Assembly: GCA_035048495.1 (NCBI GenBank)
Contig: CM068543.1
Coordinates: 33,605,096 to 33,669,095, forward strand
Direction: 5' to 3'
Length of the DNA: 64,000 bases
Source: Euptelea pleiosperma
Taxonomy: Eukaryota; Streptophyta; Magnoliopsida; Ranunculales; Eupteleaceae
Shown here one piece after another: positions 22,740-34,221 of the stretch (position 1 is its first letter; each line of letters opens with the position of its first letter). Made by a program: the position numbers and the translations under genes. The notes beneath the pieces are model-generated. The model had not been told where the DNA came from. It saw nothing but the letters and a program-made list of their open reading frames with translations, and ran no database searches.

Positions 22740-25700
22740 AACTAAAAAGAGAAATTTTAAAAATTTTAGAATTAAGAAAAACTTTGTTTAATAGTCATGT
22801 TGCTAAGAATCAATGGTTCAGAAACGACAAAAGAATGAACAATTCATTTATTCCCAAACAAATGGCCAAACCTTCAAAATTTAAGACCATTTGGGTGAGA
22901 AAAGATGATAAAAAATGTTTTATGATTCATTCTGCTTTCAAAGCTTTAGAAAACAATAAATGGTATCTGAACAGTGGTTGTTCTAGACACATGACTGGAG
23001 ATAAGTCAATGTTTTGTCATATTGAAGATCATAAGGATGGTAGTGTTACTTTTAGGGATGGAAGTATGGCCAAAATCATTGGTCGGGGAAGTATTCAAGC
23101 TCCAGGTATTCCTAAGCTTGATAATGTTCTCTGTGTTGAGGGACTTAAAGCTAATCTTCTTAGCATAAGTCAAATCTGTGATAATAATCATACAGTTAAA
23201 TTCACAAGCCAAGGATGTGATGTTATTGATGAATCTGACAAACGTGTTATGAGAGATTCAAGAACCTCTGAAAACTGTTATATCATTGGTAGAAATCCCA
23301 AGATCATCTACAATTCTGCCAAATTAAATGATTTTGACTTATGACACTAAAGACTAGGTCACATGAACCAAAAGGACATAGTTAAAATCACTAATAAAGA
23401 ATTAGTGAGAAGTGTGCTCAAATTGGGAAAACCTACGTGCACTATTTGTGGAGTTTGTTAAATCGGTAAACAAATAAAAAGCTCTCACAAAAAGGGAAAT
23501 TATTGTGCTACCTCCAAAGTGCTTGATTTGATTCACATGGATCTTATGGGTCCAACGAGGACTAAAAGTTTGAGAGGTAAAAGATACATTCTGGTCATGG
23601 TAGATGATTACTCTAGATTGACTTGGATTGCTTTTCTTAGAGAAAAATCAGATGGTTTTGAAGAATGTAAAAAGATATGCTAAAAAATACAAAATGAAAA
23701 AGGCTACAGTATAGTCAGGATTTGTACTGATCATTGAGGAGAATTTGAAGATTCTCGTCCCACTGAGTACTGTGATGCTATTGGCATTAAGCATGAATTT
23801 TCTGCACCCATTACACCACAGCAGAATGGAGTGGTGGAAAGAAAGAATAGGGTGATTTAGGAAATGACCTGGGTAATGCTTCACAGCAAAAACTTACCCC
23901 AAAACTTATGGACAGAAGCAGTGAACACTCCTTGTTATACTTTCAATAGAGTTTATTTGAGACCAGGAACTTTGAATACTCCTTATGAAATCTGGTCGAG
24001 TAAAAAACCTAATGTCAAATATTTCAAGGTTTTTGGGAGCAAATGCTACATTCTTAGAGATAGAGAATCTCTGGGAAAATTTGACAAAAAAGAAGATGAA
24101 TGAATTTTTCTAGGTTATTCCACTAATAGTAGAGTTTATCGGGTTCTTAATCAAAGAACCAAAACGATAATGGAGTCTATTAATGTAGTTATTGATGACT
24201 TAAATATTGAAGATAATTCCTCACAAGATGACAACTGTGATGATATCTGTCAAAATATTGATGACATTCATGTTACTCCATCTTCTAGTGATTTTCATGC
24301 TGATAAATCTCCTCCTTTGTGGGTTAAGAAAAATCATCCTAGTGTTGATATCATTAGTGAGGCAGGAAGTAGAGTTCAAACTAGAAGACATATTGAAAAT
24401 GTTGTTAACTTTGTATGTTATACTTCTCAGATTGAACCCAAAAATATTTCTGAAGCTCTTACTGATAAAAATTGGATTAGTGCCATGCAGGAGGAACTAA
24501 GTCAATTCACTAGAAATGATGTTTGGTATTTAGTGCCCAGACCTAAAGATACTAATGTTATAGGCACTAAATGGATTTTCAAAAATAAATCAGATGAAAA
24601 TGGAACCGTTGTCAGAAATAGAGCCAGACTTGTAGCTCAAGGCTATACTCAAATTAAAGGCATTGATTTTGATGAAACTTTTGCTCCTGTTGTTAGATTG
24701 GAATCCATTCGAATATTGCTTGCTGTTGCTTGTCATCTTAAATTTGAAACTTTTTCAGATGGATGTCAAGAGTACCTTCTTGAATGGTGTTCTTCAAGAA
24801 GAAGTTTATGTGGAACAACCCAAAAGGTTTGAGGATCCAAAATTTCCTGATCAAGTTTATCGTCTCAAAAAGGCCTTGTATGGTTTAAAACAAGCTCCCA
24901 AGGCTTGGTACGAGAGATTTACCACTTTTTTGCTTCATCGAGGTTTCATCAGAGGAGAAGTGGACAAGACCTTATTTGTTAAAACTATTCAAGGAATTTA
25001 TGTGATTGCTCAAATCTATGTTGATGATATTGTTTTTGGGTCCACATCTGTTGATCATGCTCACATGTCTTCAGAACAAATAAAAAAAGAATTTAAAATG
25101 AGTATGGTTGGTGAACTGAGTTATTTTCTGGGTCTTTAAGTGAAATAGTTGGATGATGGAATTTTTATTTCTCAATCCAAATATAGCAAAGACTTAGTTA
25201 AGAAATTTGGTATGGAATTAGCTAAACACCATCGTATTCTCATGAGTACTACTACAAAGCTGAGCAAAGACACTGAAGGAAAGGATGTTGACCAGACCTT
25301 ATATTTAAGCATGATAGGAAGTTTACTCTATCTCACCGCCAGTCGTCCTGATATTTCCTTCAGTGTGGGTGCATGTGCTAGGTTTCAAGCTAATCCCAAA
25401 GAATCATATATACTTGCAGTCAAATGCATCATCCGGTATGTTAGTGGAATTGTGGGATATGGTCTCTGGTATTCGTTTGATATTACTGCAGAACTTGCAG
25501 GTATTTTGATGTTGACTGGGCTGGAAATGTTGATGATAGAAAAAGCACCAGTAGTGGGTGTTTTTATGTTAGAAACAGCCTAGTTAGTTGGCAAAGCAAG
25601 AAACAAAATTGTATTTCTTTATCTACTGCTGAAGCCGAGTATATTGCAGCTGGGAGCTGCTGTACCCAACTGCTATGGATGAAGCAGATGTTAACTTATT

Positions 25701-25960
25701 ACGGGATAAATCAAGGATTGATGACTATATATTATGATAATACGAGTGCGATAAATATATCGAAAAATCCTATTCAATACTCTAGAACTAAACATATTGA
25801 CATTCGTCATCACTTTATAAGAGATCTTGTTGAAGAAAAAATTATCACTTTGGAGCATGTCGCAACTGAAAATCAATTAACGGATATTTTTACAAAACCT
25901 CTTGATGTCGTTAGATTCGAATTTCTTCGTAAATCTATCGGTATTAGTTTGATTGATTGA
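22740..25960 (+). pseudogene. Sirevirus-like pol: protease, integrase, reverse transcriptase, RNase H
   Basis: Protease motif WYLNSGCSRHMTGD near 22,960-23,000, with Asn where the catalytic Asp normally stands. Then the integrase zinc site (LGHMNQKD..CTICGVC) at 23,350-23,460, the integrase core with HMDLMGP and VDDYSRLTW (23,530-23,640) and QQNGVVERKN (23,820-23,850), and reverse transcriptase with WISAMQEEL (24,470), MDVKSTFLNGVL, ALYGLKQAPKAWYERF and YVDD (about 25,018-25,030). RNase H follows with STAEAEYIAA (25,622-25,650) and TKHIDIRHHFI (25,790-25,830), to a stop at 25,960. Nonsense codons occur near 23,341, 23,459, 23,681, 23,735, 23,858, 24,102 and 25,137-25,148, with frame changes near 24,760 and 25,490. 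It is not functional. Confidence 0.88.
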
Positions 25961-27424
25961 TTTTGTAATTTGTATTTTTTTTTGCTTTCATAATAATCTG
26001 TTTGATTAAAACTGATTTTGAATACTCAAATTACAGACTTGTCGTGAGTTCATCAAAATTATATCATGGTGATATATATCTTCTATGTTTGTAATGCTTA
26101 TTCATTATACCTTGTCCGTGTCAGTGGTTAAAATTATCTCTTGCAATCATGGATTTCACATACTATACACTGACTGATATTTCTTCATGAATAGATATGA
26201 TTTCAGTATTATTTCTAGATTTTATTCTAGGAATAAGGAATAAATCTCTACTAGATATGACTTCAAATTAGTAGTGTTCCTGCCTTCAGTTGATTTCGAA
26301 ATTGTACTACAGTCAACTGTTGGCTTCCCAATGAGAGTTATTATATCAAGGAAACAATTACCTCCATTCAAGTTAGAGTGTATGCCATCTGTATGGCCCT
26401 GTTCGAAATTGAAATCTGATTTTCATTGCTGCAGAAAAGGGCTACCTACATGGAGAGTGAAAGCTACCTATATTCAAAGTAAATAAAAGGGGTGTAAAAG
26501 ACAACCAATTTGCTAGAAAAATCCTTATCCATCAGCAAATACCTATTTACATGAGCGTAAGTGAGAACCCTTGATAGCTCTAATGAGGATTTCATATCTG
26601 GATACAAGATACCTCCAGGATTTCTAAAATTTGATATCTGAAATATTACTGAAATTAATTATTCTATCTTGTGTCGATTCTGATTTCAATATTTTATCTT
26701 CTACTAGTTGTCAAGAGCAATGATTTTATTACTTTTTTTGACTAAGTATTTTTGATTAAACTAACGAAAAAGAATTTCTATATACATCTCTTGATCTAGT
26801 TGAAATTTTAACTTTCACAAGTTCTGTATTTCATGGTAATCTCTGTTAGTATTAATCAAACATGTTTCAATAAAATTTCTAAAAAAAAATAATTTTATCC
26901 CAACTAATTCATATTCCAGTCACGACTCTCCAAAGCTCAGTTTATGTTTTAAGATCTACTATAATTTGTTTGATTACTGTTAATTGACTAGTTATGGTTG
27001 TATATATTGCACTTGTTTCTCATGATAATTTTCATTGCGTGCTTGTTATTTCATTATATTTTTGTACATTTGTTAATCTGTGACAAAAAAGGGGGAGAGA
27101 AAATCATAGCGGTAGAAATAAGTTGATACATGAGACAGGGGGAGAAAAATTTTTCATTATTTTTTCAATTTCTCTATTTGTGATGTGCATAATAAACTCA
27201 CTGCATTTTATATGAATTATTGATTGCCGATGATATTACATGGTATGTATTGTTTGGTAGAATGTGCAGGGAACAGATCAAAAGCCATTACATATCTGTT
27301 CGATTATCTCTAAGAGAGTGTGAGATAGTGAGTGAATCATGTAAGAGGGTGTGATTGTATTTTCTATTTTTTACATTCTTTATGATTAAATGTTTTTTGT
27401 CACGAAATTGCCAAAGGGGGAGAT
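25961..27424 (+). other. Sirevirus-like 3' internal region with repeated polypurine tracts
   Basis: 1.46 kb between the pol stop and the right LTR, with no long open frame and hence no preserved envelope-like gene. It has AAAAAAGGGGGAGAGAAAA at 27,084-27,102, ACAGGGGGAGAAAAA at about 27,136-27,150, and the tract used as PPT, CCAAAGGGGGAGAT, at 27,411-27,424. Repeated PPT-like tracts before the 3' LTR are, as I recall, a described trait of Sireviruses. Confidence 0.65.
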
Positions 27425-29001
27425 TGTAAGGAATATTTTCTTATTCAATTTGGCAAAGATTCCGTTTGACATAAAAACATTCTTGTAACCGTTCCTACGA
27501 GCACAAGTGTAGCGTGAAGATGTCGTGGTACGCGTACTTCGCCAACTACGTGAAGACTAAAAGACAGAGACCACAAGAATCAGACGGTTGACGATAGGAG
27601 TCATCTGAGTAACTGCTGATTTGTCGGTTAATGATCGTGTACGCTCGATTACGAAGGTAAGTGACTTAGTGGCCATAGGAGTTGATTAAAATGAACAAAA
27701 TATAATGGTCAAACTTAGTCATTGGACAGACTCGAGTCAAAGTCAACTTTATTGACTAATGGGATAGTCCAATCGATTGGACATGTATTCCCAATCGATT
27801 GGACATAGCCCAATCGATTGGAGACACTGTGTAATCGATTGGAGACTATGAGGCAGAAACATATTTGAGCACAATCGATTGGAGACTCTGTGAAATCGAT
27901 TGGAGCCTTCGGGACAGAAAGATATATATGTCAAATCGAATGGAGAACTCTGTGCAATCGATTGGTGCCTTCGGAACAAAAAACTTATTGAGCCCAATCG
28001 ATTGGACACTTATTCCCAATCGATTGGACATGGCCCAATTGATTTGACCAAGTGTACAATCGATTGGATCTTGAACAGAATCGGTTTTCTCAGATCCGAA
28101 ATTCATGGTTCCATTATCCCACGTTCCACACGACTCAGGGTCTTGGAATTCTATAAATAGAACTCTTCTATGCCTTCTCTAAACACACATAGAGACACAG
28201 AGTGACTCAATCTTCAAAAGAGAGAAGCAAATGCTTTATTTATTAGAGTGTCCATTCGAAGAGTAAGAAGCTAGTTTTTCCAGTCACATCTTGTGAGCTT
28301 GTTCTCTTCTCGATCAAAGCTAAGAGCTTGATCTTTACTCAGTCTAGGTTTTCTACTTCTACATTCAACCTAGTAAGCCTGAGAGTACCAGTGTGACTCA
28401 AACACTTTTTGAGCAACTTGAGGTTCAGGGTGTACTGAATCCTTCACCTTCTGCAAAGGCGGGAGTATTGAGAATTAAGATCGGAGGAGCCGATCGACAA
28501 TAGGTTTGGGGTGTACCAAACTGAACAAGCGGATAAGGCTTCTTGGCTGTAAGAGAGCGCGTGGATTCGTGGCGTTGATTCAGAGGACGTGGACGCATCG
28601 GCAGTAGGCCTTGGCTAAGGTTGGAAGTAGTATTTGCAACGTGCTGCGTATGTTACTTTTGTTTCGTTTAACTTTTCAGTTAGTGATACTTTCCGTCTGG
28701 ACGTGGTCTCGTGGTTTTTCCTTGGCTAAGGTTTCCACGTAAAAATCTCTTGTCTTGTGTGATTGTTTGTTTATATTCCGCAATCAATCTTGATTAGATC
28801 AAACGACAAAAAGACAATATACTACGGAAGTATATTTGATTTGTGTTGGTTGTGATAATCCTTTATCAAACAATCAAGGCGTGCGATTTTATCCCCATAC
28901 CATAGACCAGTAAAGCTGTATAGGTATAATTAATTTTAAATACCTAATCCCCCCCCCTTCTAGGTATATTGAGTTAAAGAGAACGGATCGGTGAAATTTC
29001 A
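27425..29001 (+). repeat. Right LTR of the Sirevirus-like element
   Basis: 1,577 bp, the same TGTAAGGAAT...AATTTCA ends as the left LTR but differing by many substitutions and by several indels in the palindrome cluster (27,765-28,090). By eye the divergence is several percent, far more than between the Athila LTRs. Confidence 0.9.
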
Positions 29002-29628
29002 ACTTGGACTGACCTCAGCTGGTCCCATCTTTTGGGCTTCCAAACAAGTCCTGATAATTGATAAAATTTTGTACAGCAGGGACCCAGCTCTATCCGTTCC
29101 AGTTCTCATTCTGAAATAGGTAGTTCCAGATCCCACCCAATAATGCCAGATTTCCCATTGGGTATTGGGTTATTTGGATTGATGGACAAAATCAACCTGT
29201 AAATTACAAAAATATAGGTCAAGATAGATAAATAAAATACTTAAATCCTTGATTTGTTCCTCCCAAAATACTTAAAATTTCAGGACCCAGGTGTCCATGG
29301 GGTAACCTGAAGCTGACCTTTTACTAATCGGGTTTAGACGGGTAGACCCCCGAACTGGACCTGATTTTAATCAGTTCCTAGCAAATTGGATGCAGACCTA
29401 CTAATCAGGCTCGGGCCTGTCAGGTACCCAGGTTAATTAAGTATCCGTTGGTACCCGTAAATCACTACTCTTTTCCCAAATTAATACCTTTTGTTTCAAT
29501 TATTCTGAAATTACTAAACTACCTATGGATGTTATGAAACAATTAACAATACATAGGGTTAAACAAGTCATAGAAGTTCTGAAAATCACTAGATGGGCTT
29601 GAATATTAACATTATTCTTCTTGAATAG
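29002..29628 (+). other. Intron 2 continuation, copy A
   Basis: Matches 48,717-49,346 of copy B. It contains a GGACCCAGGTGTCC... GGGTTTAGACGGGTAGACCC stretch rich in GGGT/ACCC words that resembles a degenerate repeat, but I could not define its ends. Confidence 0.45.
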
Positions 29629-30020
29629 GTGCTTAATGCAGCAATGCTTTACTGGCCTATTCCAAACGTACTATATGTGGAAGGTCATGCACTTGACCGG
29701 TTTGTAGAAGGGTCATGGGCACTCCAGCCAGTTCACCAAAATAAGGTGTGCTTCTAATCTCTTGTTACCTATTTTAGCAATTAGTACTTGTCATTGCACC
29801 ATATGGCAGAATAGTGTAGTGACAAATGTCACTCCATGTTGTGCCATGTGGCGTGAAATTGGAGCAAACTTATGATGTGAAAGTTTAACAGGTTGGTTTG
29901 GTTCTTGATGCTGGAATTGAGGAAGAGCTTCGAATCCGCCATATACAGGTGGCTGATGCAACAAGGGCTTCCTTAGGATTGCCTGTTGTGGAATATATTG
30001 TCACAGACACCCCTTTACAG

Positions 30021-31317
30021 GTAATCCAAATCTATTTCAGTTAACATATATTATTTGGTGACACAATCACTTTTTACATTTTTTTCAATTGGTTTACGTG
30101 GAGATCGGTTTCCTTCCGGTACATTGGTAACTCTTAGAAGCTAAAAAAGCAGATTTATTGAGAAAAGTGATTATATACATGTCTGCATTTCATTCGTGAA
30201 ACTCACTTGTCTCACTACCAATTGTTTACTTTAGTTACTACTCCCTCGTACAAGTCAATATGTCCTCTTGGAACTCCTTTTAGTTTTTCAATACCCACCA
30301 AATTAACTCATTAGGGTATCTATCATATACACTATTTGAGTTAATAAAGACTATGTGAAGATTCTTCCTCTTTTCTCGAAACTTCTCGATTAATTGTCTA
30401 ACTAAGCAATAGTCCTGAAGATTGACCACCCTAGAATGAAGCCAAATTAGTTATTTGATATCCTTGTTTCTTGTCTGGGTTAATCTATACTAATAGATGC
30501 AATGTGTCTCCTATTGCACATCTACTTAATACTATTTTATTAATTTTCATAATTATAATTAAAAAAAAATCATTTAATCAAGTTGTATATCAGCTGAAGC
30601 CTAATAACATATAATTACATGAAGGCTAAACAATCATATTTTGGGTGAAAACAGAAGAATTTGTGGTTTTCAAAACTTTTTGGTTTAATTACGTTAAAAA
30701 CAAAAAAAACATAGCTTCAAATTTTGTGTAATTTGATCAAAGATCCGTAGATTTAATGCATTTACACACATTTAGTCTAAATCTAACCTAAATTTACAAC
30801 AAAAACCACGTCAGTGACAAAAAAAATAAAAATTTACGGGCTGTTTTGAGTCTTTGGACCAACTATTTTGCGCCAGAAAAAATATTCTTGAAAGCTTTTT
30901 TTATGCAGAAAATATCATTTTACGGTGCAGAAATGGCAATCCTAACAGCCCTTTACCTTTTCGCATATGAAATTCCTAATTAGAATACTTAAATCTTCTT
31001 TCTACCTCAATCCAAGATGTTTTGATCTTCAAAACTTAGTTCAATGTGATTTCAACCTGAAAAATCTACGAAAGAGGTAGGAGATTGCAAGGAATGTAGA
31101 GAAGGGAGTTTGAGAGTGGTTCAAGTTTGAGTGTTTTGTTGACATGTTCCCATTATGTTGACAGAAATATTACACTTTTTATATGAAAAATGTAAATGTT
31201 TATGTATGTTTCATTTAATGCCATATTCCCGAAACATTCTGAATTGTTATAACAGAAAAATATTGAAATATTATTAAGTATTTTATTCCAGTTATGGTTC
31301 CTGTTGGTATCCCTTGA
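30021..31317 (+). other. Intron 4, partial (copy A)
   Basis: AT-rich sequence matching 49,739-51,032 of copy B; no recognised element. It ends at the segmental-duplication breakpoint after TATCCCTTGA. Confidence 0.6.
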
Positions 31318-31373
31318 TGTTATAAAGAAGAAGAAGAAGAAGAAGAGGAGGAGGAGGACGCCATCGCTGGAGG

Positions 31374-31404
<31 letters not shown>

Positions 31405-31665
31405 TGCTAGAGTTGGTGGTGTTGGAGTGGTGGTTTGGAGCACCCCATACTCCCACAAAAATTTTTTTTTTTTTTTGCTTCCACGGCCTGGAACTACCGT
31501 GGCCACCATGGCAGCCACGGCAAAGCCAACCGTGGTCACTATGGCACCCACGGCCAGGAGCCCAAGTCAGAATTTTTTTTTGAATTTTAATGTGGGTGCC
31601 CAGCAAAATGGGGTGCCCAAACAGGGGCCCTCTAATTGGCGTGGGTGCCCATCAAATATTGGTGT
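31318..31665. other. Junction DNA between duplication copy A and the Athila element
   Basis: 348 bp with no match in copy B: (AAG)n and (GAG)n microsatellite (31,326-31,357), (CT)n (31,378-31,404), an A/T-run, then a CCGTGGCC/CCACGGCC-rich block with a near-palindrome centred on CCATGG (31,498-31,521), and three GGGTGCCCA words (31,593-31,652). On the other side of the Athila element, 46,187-46,226 starts GGTGCCCAGCC and probably continues the same insert. Origin unknown; it may be filler or a small element at the duplication junction. Confidence 0.5.
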
Positions 31666-34221
31666 TGAAAGTAGGTTTTTTTCCGCGTCGTTGGTTACGG
31701 AAACCCTAACTTCAACACAATTTGTAATATATCCGGTTTTATTCCTACAAAATTTAAGAATTCTTGCACAGAGGAAAGTATGTCGGATGTCGATCCACAC
31801 TCGGGGTTAGTTCGCGCAATTCAAACATATAAAATAACGGAATATTGCTAGAAAAATGGTGGAGAGGTGAGAATGATGGTGTGATTAAAAACATCTTTTA
31901 GTGATTTAAAAGAGATAATTTTATCAACTAATCAATATAAATGAACGGGAACAAAAACACAAAATGGAAAAGAGACATTTATTCATTAAAAATAATTGAG
32001 ATTACAAGATGAATAACACAAGATTAAACTAGAAAGTTTGAAATATTAGCCTAAAAAAATGTAAAGGTAGAGAGAGAAAGTCCTACAGCCTAGTAAGAGA
32101 AAGTCTAGTGAGAGAAAAAGTTGAGATCTAGAGAGAGAATGTTTCTAGAAAGAAAGAAAAGGTCACTTACCATTGGAGGATTGGCCGGGGAAAATGGTGA
32201 TGCTCGGGGTGCGAATGATGGAGATGGTGAGGTCATGGCGGTGTGGGGTTGTATAGCCGGTGATGCGAGTCACCGGTGCACGCTTGGAGAAGATGGAGTG
32301 TAGGCTGCCAGCTTTAATGGTGAAGGGCAGCACTAGGAGGGGAAACCGCTGGTGAGTAGCATGGCTGGTGATGGAGGAGCAGGCTGAATCGTGGCTGTAA
32401 TATGGTAGATGGTAGACTGTTGGGCAGCGGCTTTGCACGGCGTAATGTAGGCAGTCCACAACGTTGCACTAGTAGCAACGTGGGAGAAAAGATGGTAGAC
32501 AGGCTGGGCGGTAGCGTAACAGGTAAGGGTGCCTCCTCCTCCCTTTTTCTTTTTCTTCTATCCTTCCTGGTTCTCTTTCTCTTTTTTTCTTCCTTTTTTG
32601 GTTTTATGGAAGGGAGATCGGCTGGGAGAGAAAAAGCGGTGGAGGTGGTGGCTGCCAGGCGTTGGAGATGGAGTTTGGAGAGGGTTATGGACAGTTTGAA
32701 GGATGTGGAACAGTGCTGGAAGTGAGTGGGGTAGTGCAGCAGGGACGGTCCAGAGGAGATGGATCAAGGCTGGGGTTTCCAATGGGAGAGAAGTGAGAGA
32801 GGCGGTCATGGTGCAGCGGCATGGTGCAGCAGCAAGGAGGGAGGTACGACCTCCATCTTCCTTCTCTTCCTCCCTCTTTTTAAATTTTTTTTTTCTTTTT
32901 GAAGAAAACGGTGAAGGAGGGAAAGATGAGAGAGGAGATGGTGGAACGTGGTAGAGAATGGGGGGATAAAGGCCAGCAAGGTGTTGCAGTGGTGGCCGGA
33001 GTTTCAGGCTGCAACTCCGGTGGAAAAATGGTGAAGAAGATGACGAAGATGGAGGAGAAGTCGAGGAAAACAGCGGCCAAGAGAGGGGGGATCCGTGCGG
33101 GATTGATAGGGGGAGAGAATGGAAGAGATTGGAGGGGGATTAGGGTTCGAACGAACCCTTCTCCCTCCTCTTATAAAGCTCCCTATTTCCATTAATGGAA
33201 ATAGGGTATTTTTTGAAAATAAAAAATATTATTATTATTTTTTTTTTTTTTATTTTAAGTAAAAACCTACTTTATTATGGGGAATCTCCCCAATTAGTGG
33301 ACCCCCCATTTTTTAATTAAAATTATTTTGAAATTCACGGGGTCCACTGACTGGTCGGACAGCGGGTCGATGATGATGGGCCCGGCTATTGGCCCACATG
33401 GACTGATGATGTCCATCGTCTCACAAGATGATGTGACAGACATTCTGATGGCGATCGGATGGATGGTGACTTGATTGGGACCCAGATTGGTAGATCGACG
33501 GATCTAGAGAGATCCAACGGTCCGATTGAAGATCCAACGGTCCGATGGAAGATCCAACGGTCAGAAAGCTAAGGGAGATGAGATAGAGCCGAAGGGTAGG
33601 AGTTCTGGGGTTAGGTCAGTAGATTCGAGGATCGAGAGATGAAGAGAGAGAGAGAATAAGAAGAGATGAGAGAAAAAGTATCAAAAAAATGGAAAAAAGC
33701 ACTGGCGGAGGGTCTGGAACCCTGGTCTTCACTGTGACCATCCTCACGCTTCTCCAGTAGAGTCGACTATCATTCCTTGCTGACTCATGTGGCTTTAAAC
33801 GCTTTGGTCTGTCTCTTGGTCATTGGCTCTCCTGCTCTTTTCGTTCTTTGGGCCGGCTTTTTGGTCCTCTTATTCAGCCCATATTTGGCCCATATCTTCT
33901 AGTCATGGCATGTGGGCTCTTTAAGCTTTGATAATGGGCTTTCCTGATCGATGTGGGCTTGCAAGTCTCGAGAATTGTCCCATCGGGGTTTCCTGCGACA
34001 GAAGAAGCGCGTAATGAGACTTTATCAGAACGACTCAATGTCTAGACTTCCGAAAATGTGTTTAATGCATGCAAATATACCATTTCGTCCAGAAAAGTGT
34101 GTTCTACGCAACTGAAGAGACTCTTACGTAGAAAAGTAGATAAATAGAGCATTTTACGTAGGAGAGTGCGATAACGCTAAAAGGATAATTGCTTAAAATA
34201 AGCACTTTTGATCGAATATCA
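31666..34221 (-). repeat. 3' LTR of the Athila-like element
   Basis: 2,556 bp, reading TGATATTCG...CTACTTTCA on the minus strand. It carries CT/GA-rich tracts, GATCCAACGG repeats (33,510-33,565), the same TATA box and 26-bp palindrome as the 5' LTR, and no protein-coding frame worth naming. Differences from the 5' LTR are scattered single bases. Confidence 0.92.
33171..33206 (-). promoter_or_regulatory. TATA box and 26-bp perfect palindrome in the 3' LTR
   Basis: On the minus strand a TATAA box (plus-strand TTATAAAG, 33,171-33,178) is preceded by a perfect 26-bp palindrome whose half is CCCTATTTCCATT (33,181-33,206). The same pair stands in the 5' LTR at 45,134-45,169. Confidence 0.7.

Larger units (their letters stand above)
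20618..29001 (+). mobile_element. Sirevirus-like Ty1/copia LTR retrotransposon, decayed, in intron 2 of copy A
   Basis: The whole element is 8,384 bp: left LTR 20,618-22,218, primer-binding site TGGTATCAGAGC at 22,221-22,232 (initiator tRNA-Met type), a pol region in copia order (protease, integrase, reverse transcriptase, RNase H), polypurine tract CCAAAGGGGGAGAT just before the right LTR at 27,425-29,001. Flanks are AGTTG and ACTTG, a 5-bp duplication with one mismatch, and copy B carries the uninterrupted site (CTGAACTTGGACTG near 48,720). The internal region is only 5.2 kb, most of gag is missing, and pol has at least eight stops and two frame changes. Sirevirus assignment rests on pol wording and several PPT-like tracts. 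Confidence 0.9.
19593..30020 (+). pseudogene. Truncated DUF3326 gene, copy A (exons 1-4)
   Basis: Four exons match the complete gene: 19,593-19,727 (45 codons, putative transit peptide starting MALHHSRPFH), 19,818-19,952 (45), 29,629-29,745 (39), 29,892-30,020 (43). All joins are phase 0 with GT donors and AG acceptors, and the reading frame is unbroken over 172 codons. Differences from the complete copy include E for V in exon 2 and V/E for A/D near the end of exon 3. An 8.4-kb copia element sits in intron 2. The homologous region stops inside intron 4 at 31,317, so exons 5-9 are absent and no full product can be made. It could still be transcribed, because the promoter region was copied too. 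Confidence 0.85.
18101..31317 (+). repeat. Segmental tandem duplication, copy A
   Basis: Copy A matches copy B (46,227-51,032) from the LINE RNase H region through MITEs, promoter, exons 1-4 and part of intron 4 of the DUF3326 gene, interrupted by the copia element at 20,618-29,001. Identity is high by eye (mid to upper 90s percent) with small indels. The left breakpoint is at TTTCTTCTATCTC and the right breakpoint after GGTATCCCTTGA. Without the retrotransposon the unit is about 4.83 kb. Confidence 0.9.

Noticed and set aside
25961..27424. Envelope-like gene in the Sirevirus element
   Set aside because: No frame over about 70 codons and no membrane or coiled-coil pattern in the region.
32121..33195. 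Several open frames of 60-107 codons, repeated at 44,085-45,158
   Set aside because: They are inside the Athila LTRs and are repeated only because LTRs are identical; composition is low-complexity (GAGAGA/GGTGG).
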